A stretch of 42,427 nt of DNA, taken from contig JAHDLO010000025.1 in NCBI GenBank assembly GCA_018432235.1, forward strand, positions 1 through 42,427, given 5' to 3'. The first letter of the stretch is position 1, and each line of letters opens with the position of its first letter. This document shows positions 1 through 7,601 of this stretch, one piece after another. The position numbers and the translations under genes were made by a program. The notes under the pieces are model-generated. The model was not told where the DNA came from. It searched no databases and saw only the letters and a list, made by a program, of their open reading frames with translations. Source of the DNA: Clostridiaceae bacterium (lineage in GTDB: Bacteria > Bacillota > Clostridia > Peptostreptococcales > Natronincolaceae).

Positions 1-120
1 TCACCGTCTCGGCAGCGCTCGTACCGCAGTGCCACTTATACGTGACACTACTCGCCCTAGGACGCTTCGCTGTACCCTCCTTATTTTAATAAGGGGAGAC
101 ACCCCCCTTAACAACCCCCC
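1..120. other. GC-rich palindromic fragment, origin unknown
   Basis: The first 80 bases are about 61% G+C by count, well above the AT-rich DNA that follows. They include an inverted repeat (AGTGCCAC, six-base loop, GTGACACT). Two short hairpins follow: CCTTA with TAAGG, and AAGGGG with CCCCTT. No convincing reading frame with a ribosome binding site is present. It could be the end of a repeat element, a transposon remnant or the edge of a structured RNA that starts outside the window. Nothing more can be supported. Confidence 0.3.
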
Positions 121-166
121 ATTGTATAAGAATTCATAGTAAAAAAATAGGACTTTCTTATACAAT
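121..166. repeat. Perfect 10-bp inverted repeat
   Basis: ATTGTATAAG at 121-130 is matched exactly by CTTATACAAT at 157-166, with a 26-base AT-rich spacer. It lies between the GC-rich head and the terminator of the small minus-strand gene. It could be a protein-binding site or part of an element boundary; no function is evident. Confidence 0.4.
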
Positions 167-197
167 AAAAAAGGACTCTACATTGAGAATCCTTTTC
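167..197 (-). terminator. Rho-independent terminator of the 55-residue gene
   Basis: GGACTCT (173-179) and AGAATCC (186-192) form a hairpin with one mismatch and a six-base loop. On the minus strand it is followed by six T (complement of 167-172). It sits just after the stop codon of the small minus-strand gene. Confidence 0.55.
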
Positions 198-204
198 TAT
201 CATA

Positions 205-372
205 CTATTTTCCTTTTTTCCTTTTATTGCTATCATCTGCCGTTGGCAGCTTTTTATTCTCCAGCATATCCTCATTGTCTATTGCACCTATTTCACCCGC
301 CAGCTCATAGCTCATGGCATTGAAAAAATTAATATCCAGGTCTTTATCTTTAGACTTTTTTATATTTTTCAC
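205..372 (-). CDS. Small charged protein, 55 aa, GTG start
   Basis: I do not recognise a family. The 55-codon frame starts with GTG, preceded by AGGTGAT about seven bases upstream, and ends directly before a terminator hairpin, so it is probably a real gene. The protein is rich in Lys, Asp and Glu, has no membrane segment, and has a central stretch (DINFFNAM, then SYELAGEIGA) between two lysine-rich ends. Size, charge and the ELAGEIGA stretch recall small acid-soluble spore proteins, but the alpha/beta SASP signature is not present, so that is a weak guess. It lies upstream of nothing obvious and is separate from the methyltransferase gene behind it. Confidence 0.6.
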   Translation of the reverse strand: MKNIKKSKDKDLDINFFNAMSYELAGEIGAIDNEDMLENKKLPTADDSNKRKKGK

Positions 373-441
373 CTATAATCACCTCAGTATATTATCTGTG
401 ATGTTGAGTAAAATTATCACGGTGATTTTAAGGTTTTAATG

Positions 442-1281
442 CTATAGCTTTTTTTCTGCCACCAATGTGAAGGTTTTTGGTATGCCCTTATCATAAATAT
501 CTGACGACATATTTGCCTCCTCGTCGAGTCCTCTTATGATCAATCCTGTGTCGGCAACTGCTGTTATAATTTCTCCCAGGTTCCACCGCCTCAGAAATAC
601 ACTTACATCGCCTCTCTCCTCAAGGTATTTTGAATAGGAAATGTTTTTCTCCTCAAGAGAGGTGTCAAAGTAGTCCCCTGTCACCTTATGCTTTCTGACA
701 CTGGCGGTGGAGCCTCTGGAGGTTATCAGCTTGGTGGACACCGGATGAAAATCCCTAATAATAACCCTCCCACCATTTTTTAGAAGTCTATATATTATTT
801 TCATAAAAGGCATCAGATCAGTAAAATAATGCAATATACCCATTTCTGCAAATACAATATCATAGTCCCCCGTCAGCTGTTCATCTTTAAGCTTCAATAC
901 ATCCGATAGGATATAATCAATTTTTACATCTGCCGCCTCTGCCAATGCCAATGCATAGCGCTTGTTCCCCTCTGAAAAATCCACTACGGCTACCTCTGCC
1001 CCCAGCAACGCCAAGGCCACAGCCTTATTTCCATTGGAGCCCATCAGATTCATTATTCTTTTTCCTCTAACCTCACCGAATTTTTTATACAGGACTGTGA
1101 GGGGTTTAGTAGGGTCTTTTTTTAATTTAGCTGCAGCGGCCAGCGGACTTCCAAATCTCTGCTGCCATGCCTCATAGGTTTCCCTATTCCATGCCTCTTC
1201 ATTGCCATCGATGGCGGCGCTTTCCTTTATACGCTCCCCTTCTTCTGCTATTTCTTCAAAATCAAATGAACCTGGCTTCAT
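442..1281 (-). CDS. Class I SAM-dependent methyltransferase, 279 aa
   Basis: A soluble protein with a Rossmann-type methyltransferase core at about residues 70-200. The SAM-binding glycine motif is degenerate (NLMGSNGNKAVALALLG), followed by the acidic strand end AEVAVVDFS, the YILSDVLKL strand and a post-core LKNGGRVIIRDFHP segment typical of methyltransferases acting on small molecules. The substrate cannot be read from sequence. The first 65 residues are an unassigned helical extension. A GAGGAGG lies about 12 bases before the ATG, a little far but usable. The gene appears monocistronic; the next minus-strand gene upstream ends in its own terminator. Confidence 0.8.
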   Translation of the reverse strand: MKPGSFDFEEIAEEGERIKESAAIDGNEEAWNRETYEAWQQRFGSPLAAAAKLKKDPTKPLTVLYKKFGEVRGKRIMNLMGSNGNKAVALALLGAEVAVVDFSEGNKRYALALAEAADVKIDYILSDVLKLKDEQLTGDYDIVFAEMGILHYFTDLMPFMKIIYRLLKNGGRVIIRDFHPVSTKLITSRGSTASVRKHKVTGDYFDTSLEEKNISYSKYLEERGDVSVFLRRWNLGEIITAVADTGLIIRGLDEEANMSSDIYDKGIPKTFTLVAEKKL

Positions 1282-1512
1282 TTCCCTTCAAATGCCTCCT
1301 CTGTTATTAACGCTATGTGCCAACCGCTATTATAAGCATGATAATGCCTCAAATTCAAATCCTGCAGAACATATAACTTCAGCCACTAATCAATTATACA
1401 ATAAAGAAGCCCCTGCAAAAATACCTGTTTTTTATTTTTAGTAAATCATATCAAAAAGATACGTCGTATGTATGCAAGGTTAATGGTTTTATACATCCTG
1501 CAGGAATGCACT

Positions 1513-1539
1513 AAAAAACCAGGAGAATAGCTCCCCTGG
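1513..1539 (-). terminator. Terminator of the deacetylase/LCP pair
   Basis: On the minus strand, CCAGGGGAG and CTCCTGG pair around a short loop with a small G bulge, followed by TTTTTT. It lies within 35 bases of the LCP stop codon. Confidence 0.7.
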
Positions 1540-1544
1540 CAATG

Positions 1545-2492
1545 TTATATTTGGCTTTTTTCTTGATAAATGAAATCCTTTATATGGTTGCCTGTAATGT
1601 CCAAATCCGTCTCCAGATACCAGGCATCGTTGATTATGGCATTTTCCCAATAGCCGTCTAGGGGGAATCTTGACCATTGAATACTCTTTACCCCTAACCT
1701 CAGCACCTCTGTTGACATTGCCAGAATGTCAGTTACCCCTAAGCTTGTTTTAACATGAGGATATAGCTTAGCAGCAATAAGGGGATATTTTATGGTATCC
1801 ACCTCCTGAAGCCTTGCAAAAATGGCCTTAATAACCAGATTTTGACGTTCTGCCCTTTCAAAGTCCCCGTCACCAACCTTTCTGATTCTTGCATAGGCAA
1901 CTGCTTGATTACCGTTAAGCATTTGTTGTCCGGATTCTGTAATTGGTGTTGGGTCTTCCTTCTTTATTTGTGCGATTTCCTTCATGTACTTATTAATTTC
2001 CTTAATTTCCTTGTCCTTAATCTCCAGTTGAATGCCTCCCAATGCATCTATTATGCTGGAAAGCCCTTTGAAATCTACAGTTATATGATCCTCTATATCC
2101 AGATCGAAGCTCTTGTTTATGGTATCAATCATTAGCTGGGGACCGCCTACAGTATAGGCTGTATTTAGCCTGGTTTTCCTATACCCCTCTACATCAACAT
2201 AAAGGTCCCTCATCAGGGATGAAAGCTTCAGACTTTTATTCTCCCGATCAATCGACAAAATCATTATAGCGTCAGCATGGGCAGCTTCATATTTTTCCCG
2301 TCCGGTATCAATGCCAAATAATGCAATATTGATAACCCCCTTGCTCTCCGGGATCTCCGCCCCTTCATTTTTATCATCTATTTCTTCGTTAATTGGCTCT
2401 GGCGTATTATTCATTCTACTGGCATATACACCAATCATAGAAAGAGCTAGTGCCAGAACCAGCATCAACACCAATAGTATTCTTTTAGACAT
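1545..2492 (-). CDS. LytR-CpsA-Psr (LCP) family protein, 315 aa
   Basis: LCP enzymes sit on the outer face of the membrane and transfer lipid-linked wall glycopolymers (teichoic acids, capsule) to peptidoglycan. One N-terminal membrane segment (residues about 5-24) is followed by a linker rich in Glu and Asn and the LCP domain (about 52-230). Family motifs are visible: NIALFGIDTGR, HADAIMILSID, SLMRDLYV, RLNTAYTVGG, VDFKGL, and AVAYARIR with the nearby ERAERQ. These supply the arginines that bind the polyprenyl pyrophosphate. Ribosome binding site AAGGAGGGAG precedes the ATG. It starts 15 bases after the deacetylase stop, so the two are probably one operon for wall modification. The exact glycopolymer is unknown. 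Confidence 0.9.
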   Translation of the reverse strand: MSKRILLVLMLVLALALSMIGVYASRMNNTPEPINEEIDDKNEGAEIPESKGVINIALFGIDTGREKYEAAHADAIMILSIDRENKSLKLSSLMRDLYVDVEGYRKTRLNTAYTVGGPQLMIDTINKSFDLDIEDHITVDFKGLSSIIDALGGIQLEIKDKEIKEINKYMKEIAQIKKEDPTPITESGQQMLNGNQAVAYARIRKVGDGDFERAERQNLVIKAIFARLQEVDTIKYPLIAAKLYPHVKTSLGVTDILAMSTEVLRLGVKSIQWSRFPLDGYWENAIINDAWYLETDLDITGNHIKDFIYQEKSQI

Positions 2493-2507
2493 CTTAGAAC
2501 TCCCTCC

Positions 2508-3377
2508 TTAAATCTCGTATTCTGCAAGGGTCTTGAATATATAGCCTTCCTCCCGAAGGTACTCAATGATCAACGGCAGCGCCTCTAATGTGGTTTTCTT
2601 ACCACCGCTATCATGCATCAAAACTACAATTTCCTTCTTTCCCTTTGTTGTTTCCTTAATTCTATTTAGCTGTTTTTCAACAGATACATATTTTGCCTCA
2701 GCATCACCATTCAATGCATTCCAATCAATATAAACAAAGCCCTCCTGAAGAACTCTTTCCCTAAACTCTCTTTTACCTTCACCAAAGGAGCCGCCGGGGA
2801 ATCTGATGATTTTTGAAGTATAGCTGCTGCCCAACAACTGTTTAAGCACTGCCTCACCCTCCATTAAGTCCGCCATAAAAGCATCTGGATCGGCATAAAT
2901 CGTCTTATAATTATGAGTATAAGTATGATTGCAAATCAGATGTCCTTCGTCGCTGGCCCTTAAAACCAATTCAGGATGTCTGTCTGCCAGTTCTCCTATG
3001 ATAAAGAAGGTGGCCTTAATATGCTGCTCCATTAAAATATCCAATATACCTGATGTTACACCCGGAGTAGGTCCGTCGTCAAAGGTTAAATATGCTACTT
3101 TTTCCATGGTATCAGGATTTTTGACAGGCTTTTCCACTGTCGGCTGCTCTTCATTGTCTTCAGAAGCTTCTTCTTCAGCAGTCTCATCACTTTCCTGAGG
3201 CTTGTCAGGCCCTTCTACCGCCTCCTGATTTTCCTCCTCTTTAACCTCCACCTCGGCTTTGGCTTCAACCCGCCAGAGTCCTAAGCTCTGAAATATTATA
3301 GGGGTTGCTCCCATTGCCAATACCACCATAGCTACAACCAAGCTCAACATAGACAGTTTCTTAATCAGCTTCCTCAT
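2508..3377 (-). CDS. Polysaccharide deacetylase (NodB domain), 289 aa
   Basis: A membrane-anchored or secreted deacetylase, probably acting on peptidoglycan N-acetyl sugars. An N-terminal hydrophobic segment (about 8-30) precedes an acidic low-complexity linker (Glu-rich, about 40-85) and a NodB domain (about 92-285). Catalytic motif 1 is LTFDDGPTPG, giving the base Asp and a metal Asp. Motif 2 is NHTYTHN, giving the two metal His residues. Motif 3 is RFPGGSFG, and a late LMHDSG supplies the last His. It is first of two genes with the LCP protein. It is preceded by AAGGGGGAT and divergently transcribed from the response regulator across about 190 bp. Sporulation-type PdaA enzymes are similar, but the exact substrate cannot be told. 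Confidence 0.9.
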   Translation of the reverse strand: MRKLIKKLSMLSLVVAMVVLAMGATPIIFQSLGLWRVEAKAEVEVKEEENQEAVEGPDKPQESDETAEEEASEDNEEQPTVEKPVKNPDTMEKVAYLTFDDGPTPGVTSGILDILMEQHIKATFFIIGELADRHPELVLRASDEGHLICNHTYTHNYKTIYADPDAFMADLMEGEAVLKQLLGSSYTSKIIRFPGGSFGEGKREFRERVLQEGFVYIDWNALNGDAEAKYVSVEKQLNRIKETTKGKKEIVVLMHDSGGKKTTLEALPLIIEYLREEGYIFKTLAEYEI

Positions 3378-3566
3378 TTGTAATCCCCCTTAACTAGTTT
3401 TCCTAGGAATATCATATATTTTTTTAGCCATATGTGCTTTACGAAAGCATTGATGAAAGTTTACAAAATAATTAAGGTTTATCCTGTCATATTTTGTTTA
3501 CTTCTGGACTTTGGTAAAATACTATAAAGAGTTAATATAAATAACCTGCAGATTTGGAGGATTAAT

Positions 3567-4274
3567 ATGAGTAATTTAACGAAGGTTCTCATAGTTGAGG
3601 ATGAGCTTCCTATTAGAAAGTTTCTATCTATAAATTTAGTTAGAAACGAATTTGAGGTTCTGGAGGCTGAAACCGGCGAGGAGGGGCTGCAGCTATGCCT
3701 AAAGGAATCGCCTGAGGTGGTGATATTGGATGTCATGCTGCCGGGCATCGACGGCTTCGAGGTATGTCATAAAATTAGAGCTGCTATTCCATCAACCATT
3801 ATCATCATGCTGACAGCCAAAGGACAAGACTTAGATAAAATCATGGGGCTTGATTTAGGTGCTGATGATTACATGGTGAAGCCCTTCAATCCACTGGAGC
3901 TGATAGCCAGAATACGTGCCAATCTAAGGAAGGTGAATTCAAAAAATGCCGTTGCCACTAGCAGAATAGCCATATTGGACTTAAAGCTGGATCTGGATCA
4001 GCAGAGATTTTATAAAAACACTGTCGAGATAGAGCTTACACCTACTGAGTTTTCTATTATGAAGGTACTGATGCAGGCTCCCGGTAAGGCCTTCAGCCGT
4101 GACGAAATTTTAAATAAAATATGGGGTAAGAATTATTTTGGCGACATGAAGACGGTAGATGTTCATATCAGAAGGATACGTGAAAAGATAGAGGAAAACC
4201 CTTCTATTCCCCAAAGGATAGAGACGGTATGGGGCTACGGCTACCGATTGCGAGGGGATATGGCTAATGAATAG
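3567..4274 (+). CDS. OmpR/PhoB-family response regulator, 235 aa
   Basis: A DNA-binding response regulator. The receiver domain (about 5-120) has the acidic pocket VEDE (Asp12), the phosphoacceptor Asp55 in VILDVMLPG, the conserved Thr in MLTAKG and Lys in YMVKPF. A winged-helix domain follows (about 132-230, with DVHIRRIREKI and YGYRL). TGGAGGA lies five bases before the ATG. The stop overlaps the start of the histidine kinase by eight bases, so the two form a two-component pair. A lipoprotein follows in the same transcript, so the system may sense or control something at the cell surface. Confidence 0.93.
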   Translation: MSNLTKVLIVEDELPIRKFLSINLVRNEFEVLEAETGEEGLQLCLKESPEVVILDVMLPGIDGFEVCHKIRAAIPSTIIIMLTAKGQDLDKIMGLDLGADDYMVKPFNPLELIARIRANLRKVNSKNAVATSRIAILDLKLDLDQQRFYKNTVEIELTPTEFSIMKVLMQAPGKAFSRDEILNKIWGKNYFGDMKTVDVHIRRIREKIEENPSIPQRIETVWGYGYRLRGDMANE

Positions 4275-5664
4275 CATAAAAAAGCGTCTTGTTGTTAACT
4301 TTATGTTTGTAATTATAATAACTGTCGTTATTTTAGAAATATTCCTTATAAGCATCATTAAGCATCACTATTATAAAGGACTTGAGGACAATCTTTACAA
4401 TCAGCTGTTGATATCCTCCGACCTCTATTCCCGTTATTTTTCCGATGCCTCACTAAATGAAAACATCCTAAATAATGTAGATTCCTTCTGGAAGCAAACC
4501 TCTGCTCAGGTTCAAATAATTGACCTTGAGGGCAATGTCCTGATGGACTCCATCGGAATAACACCAACCAATCTTGGCAATAGCGATGATGTAAAAAAGG
4601 CTCTGCAGGGACAAAAGGGCAGATGGTTAGGGATGGTGGACTATGATACTGTAGCAGTCATGTCTGTGGCATATCCTCTGATGGCAAGAGGAGAGATTGT
4701 GGGGGTATTACGCTTTATATCCACCTTAAGGGAGGTTCAGAAAGAGGTTCAGCGGATAGCGTTTCTCTTTATCGCCTTTGGCTGCCTCGTCATCTTCATC
4801 TCTGGCTTTGTGAGCCTTATTCTTGCAGATACGATAGTTGGGCCCTTGAAGCAGGTGACACTTGCTGCAGAAAAAATGGCCTTAGGGGACTTTAAAGCTA
4901 AAAGCGATGTTAAGGTTAAGGATGAAATCGGAAAGCTATCCAATACCCTTAATTATATGGCCAGTGAAATAGTGAAGAAGGAGCAGCTGAAGAATGACTT
5001 TATTTCCTCTGTTTCCCATGAACTGAGGACTCCGCTTACATCAATTAAGGGATGGGCAATTACCTTGAAGAACGGCTATGAGGATAAGGAAATGCTTGCC
5101 GATGGTCTTGAGATAATCGAAAAGGAAAGCGACAGGCTGACTCAAATGGTTGAGGAGCTATTGGATTTTTCAAAGTTCATTTCCGAAAAGTCAGAGCTGG
5201 ATTATGAAGAAGTTGATATTTCCAATGTCATGGAGCATATAAAAAAACAGCTGACACCAAGAGCGGTCAGAGATAATATCAGCTTTGAGGTGACATATTC
5301 TCAACTAATGCCCAGCACCTACACAGATGAAAACAAGCTGAAGCAGGTATTTATAAATCTTCTTGACAATGCCTTTAAGTTTACACCTCAAGGGGGAAAA
5401 ATTATCTTTACTGCTGAGTTTCAAAATAACGAATTCATATTTAAAGTGAAGGATACCGGCAGTGGCATTTCTCAGGAGGAGCTGCCTAAGATTAAGGAGA
5501 AGTTCTATAAGGGAAAAAGCAGTAAATCCAGCAACGGCATTGGTTTATCCATATGCGATGAAATCATCCGATTGATGAAGGGACAATTTCATATCTACAG
5601 TGAAATAGATTCCGGTACTGAAGCTATAGTCAAGCTTCCTTTAAGGGAGGGAAAAACAACATGA
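4267..5664 (+). CDS. Membrane sensor histidine kinase, 465 aa
   Basis: The likely partner of the preceding response regulator. Membrane segments at about 9-31 and 166-188 flank an extracytoplasmic sensor domain of about 135 residues with a PAS/Cache-like look (AQVQIIDLEGNVLMDS). HAMP (about 189-240), HisKA (SVSHELRTPLTSIKG, phosphoacceptor His) and HATPase domains (N box NLLDNAFKFT, G1 VKDTGSGI, G2 NGIGLSI) follow. It overlaps the regulator upstream by eight bases and the lipoprotein downstream by four (ATGA), indicating tight translational coupling. The stimulus is unknown. Confidence 0.93.
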   Translation: MNSIKKRLVVNFMFVIIITVVILEIFLISIIKHHYYKGLEDNLYNQLLISSDLYSRYFSDASLNENILNNVDSFWKQTSAQVQIIDLEGNVLMDSIGITPTNLGNSDDVKKALQGQKGRWLGMVDYDTVAVMSVAYPLMARGEIVGVLRFISTLREVQKEVQRIAFLFIAFGCLVIFISGFVSLILADTIVGPLKQVTLAAEKMALGDFKAKSDVKVKDEIGKLSNTLNYMASEIVKKEQLKNDFISSVSHELRTPLTSIKGWAITLKNGYEDKEMLADGLEIIEKESDRLTQMVEELLDFSKFISEKSELDYEEVDISNVMEHIKKQLTPRAVRDNISFEVTYSQLMPSTYTDENKLKQVFINLLDNAFKFTPQGGKIIFTAEFQNNEFIFKVKDTGSGISQEELPKIKEKFYKGKSSKSSNGIGLSICDEIIRLMKGQFHIYSEIDSGTEAIVKLPLREGKTT

Positions 5665-7121
5665 AGGGCTGGACAAAGCTAATCTTTCTATATATATTTA
5701 TCTTCAGCACCCTTTTGGGTTGCACCGACACCGGAGCAGACAATGCCCTAAAGGTATATCCGCCAATAAACCAACAACTGACTATAGAGGGTACCTGGGA
5801 GGTGGTTGAGGATATCGGCGGAGAATGGCAGGATAAAGTCATACAGTTTTCCGAGCAATATATCATGCTGGGTGATGAGCTTCTTCAAAGCCCCAGCTAC
5901 AGGTCCAGACGTGTGGATGTTCAAGATTATATCTTCTATAGTCTTAGAAGTGATTTAGATAATTTTTCCATTAGCACTGAAGGCATAGCGGATATCGACG
6001 TCATGACCATAACCGATAATGGACAGTATATTGGCGACGTGCTGATGCTCCAGCGGGACCTGGTAGTTCTACAGCTTCATAATAACAGTCTATTGTTAAA
6101 GAAGCTCAGGGATGAGACAGATATTAGCCTTAATGGCAAAGATACTATGCCAGAGGTTATCATTGCAGAGAATACCAGAGATCCGGAGGGTATCCGAACT
6201 GCTCTGCTTTTATCCATCAAGAAGCCTGAGGGTGACCTTTCATACGGCTATAGAACAATATTTATAGCTGCACAAAACAATCAGCTTCGTACCACACTGG
6301 AGGGTAATGGGATATATTTTCCAAGAAGAAGTGGTTTTTGGCAGATTGCAGTAGAAAGAAGTACCATTGACCATTATTCACAGGACTTGATATTTTCCAA
6401 AAATATATCATCTAATATTCTGAAGCAGGAGAGTTCTGAAACCAGATCTGCAATATTTGTCGCAGAGGATTATAGCATATTAAGAAATATCATCTTCTTG
6501 AGCAACGATTATATTGCTATTGAGGAAATTCGCCAGAAGGATGGTGTCACAATGGAGAATATTGTCAGTTTGGTACCTGTCGATACATTACCCAGCATCA
6601 AATCTGTGGATATCAGTGATTTATTGGGTGATAAGGGCACTGCTGCAATGGAGGCAGCAAGAAATAACACTATTGAGGAAAAGGGGTTAAGCCCTTATAA
6701 TCTAAAGCCCTCTTCCCTGAGAAACACAAATCTAACTCTGGAAAGAAGAATGGGAAGATGGATTTTTAAAGGTAGATTAAGCTATAAAACAGACGATAGC
6801 TTTGTGACTGAGGATTACAACATCAATCTTATTCCCCCCAATAATCTAGTCTACTATGATGAGCTTTCTATTCCGTGGACAAATGTTAAGGATAAAATAC
6901 CTGGAGCAATGGACGTATTTACATCTCCTAATAAAGATATTGCTGTAATAGTTACTAAGAATGAAATTTTAATATACAGTATAGTAAATGCTGAAATAAC
7001 TGGTGTTCCTTTACAGAAAATTAAGCTTGAGGATAATGAAACAATAATTATGGCTGAATGGGCCACTGGTCAATATATGGACATTTGGGAAAAAACCCTG
7101 ACGCCACTACTGGTTAAGTAG
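5661..7121 (+). CDS. Lipoprotein of unknown function, 486 aa, in a two-component operon
   Basis: I do not recognise a family. The N-terminus is a lipoprotein signal: Lys-containing start, hydrophobic core, then lipobox LLGC at about residue 21. The rest is hydrophilic, with many short alternating strands suggestive of beta-rich folding. A middle section (about 195-235) contains RTIFIAAQNN and PRRSGFWQI. It is translationally coupled to the kinase, so it probably works with the sensor, either as an accessory ligand-binding protein or as the regulated target. Its own transcript appears to end at the hairpin at 7146-7189. Confidence 0.8.
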   Translation: MKGWTKLIFLYIFIFSTLLGCTDTGADNALKVYPPINQQLTIEGTWEVVEDIGGEWQDKVIQFSEQYIMLGDELLQSPSYRSRRVDVQDYIFYSLRSDLDNFSISTEGIADIDVMTITDNGQYIGDVLMLQRDLVVLQLHNNSLLLKKLRDETDISLNGKDTMPEVIIAENTRDPEGIRTALLLSIKKPEGDLSYGYRTIFIAAQNNQLRTTLEGNGIYFPRRSGFWQIAVERSTIDHYSQDLIFSKNISSNILKQESSETRSAIFVAEDYSILRNIIFLSNDYIAIEEIRQKDGVTMENIVSLVPVDTLPSIKSVDISDLLGDKGTAAMEAARNNTIEEKGLSPYNLKPSSLRNTNLTLERRMGRWIFKGRLSYKTDDSFVTEDYNINLIPPNNLVYYDELSIPWTNVKDKIPGAMDVFTSPNKDIAVIVTKNEILIYSIVNAEITGVPLQKIKLEDNETIIMAEWATGQYMDIWEKTLTPLLVK

Positions 7122-7137
7122 CATACAGTTTATGGTA

Positions 7138-7326
7138 TCAAAAATAAAAAGAATCGCTCCTATCATCATCTCTGGAAGCGATTCTTTTTGCCTTTGCTCT
7201 GTTATATTTTTTGTCGCCGTGGGCACCGCAGCCTCTTCCTACCTCCGGCATATGGGTGCTAAGCTTGTTCTTTGAAGCCTTCAACAAATCTATACCCTTT
7301 ACATTTCCCAGCTTAATCTTTGCCAT
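7138..7326 (-). CDS. Small basic protein, 62 aa, unknown
   Basis: The 62-codon frame is preceded by GGAGGAATGTTGA and ATG, a strong initiation site. The product is basic, soluble, and contains GRGCGAHGDKKYNRAK with a single Cys-Gly-Ala-His group; no function is known to me. The last 16 codons or so (ending RSDSFYF) coincide with the bidirectional terminator hairpin at 7146-7189, so the end of the protein is encoded by the terminator stem. The functional part is probably the first 45 residues. Confidence 0.6.
   Translation of the reverse strand: MAKIKLGNVKGIDLLKASKNKLSTHMPEVGRGCGAHGDKKYNRAKAKRIASRDDDRSDSFYF
7146..7189. terminator. Bidirectional terminator, 13-bp perfect stem
   Basis: AAAAAGAATCGCT (7146-7158) is the exact reverse complement of 7177-7189, with an 18-base loop. 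T runs follow on both strands. It ends the plus-strand lipoprotein operon and the minus-strand small gene, whose stop codon lies beyond the stem. Confidence 0.85.
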
Positions 7327-7601
7327 TCAACATTCCTCCAATAATTAGTATATGAGGAAATTGCATAATACCACAAAAGTTCATACAGGATACCTTTTAG
7401 CGCTTATTATCCATCTTACTATGCACATTCCTCATTTATATTATATCATATTATCCGCATTTTATTATATATTACATCAGTAAAATCAACGTCACAAAGG
7501 CTTAATCTTTGTCAAATTCAAAAAAATAAAAATAATTAAAGGATTTGTATATTATTTATCGAATATTGTGAAAAATTGGAAAGATATATGGGGGGGTTCA
7601 T

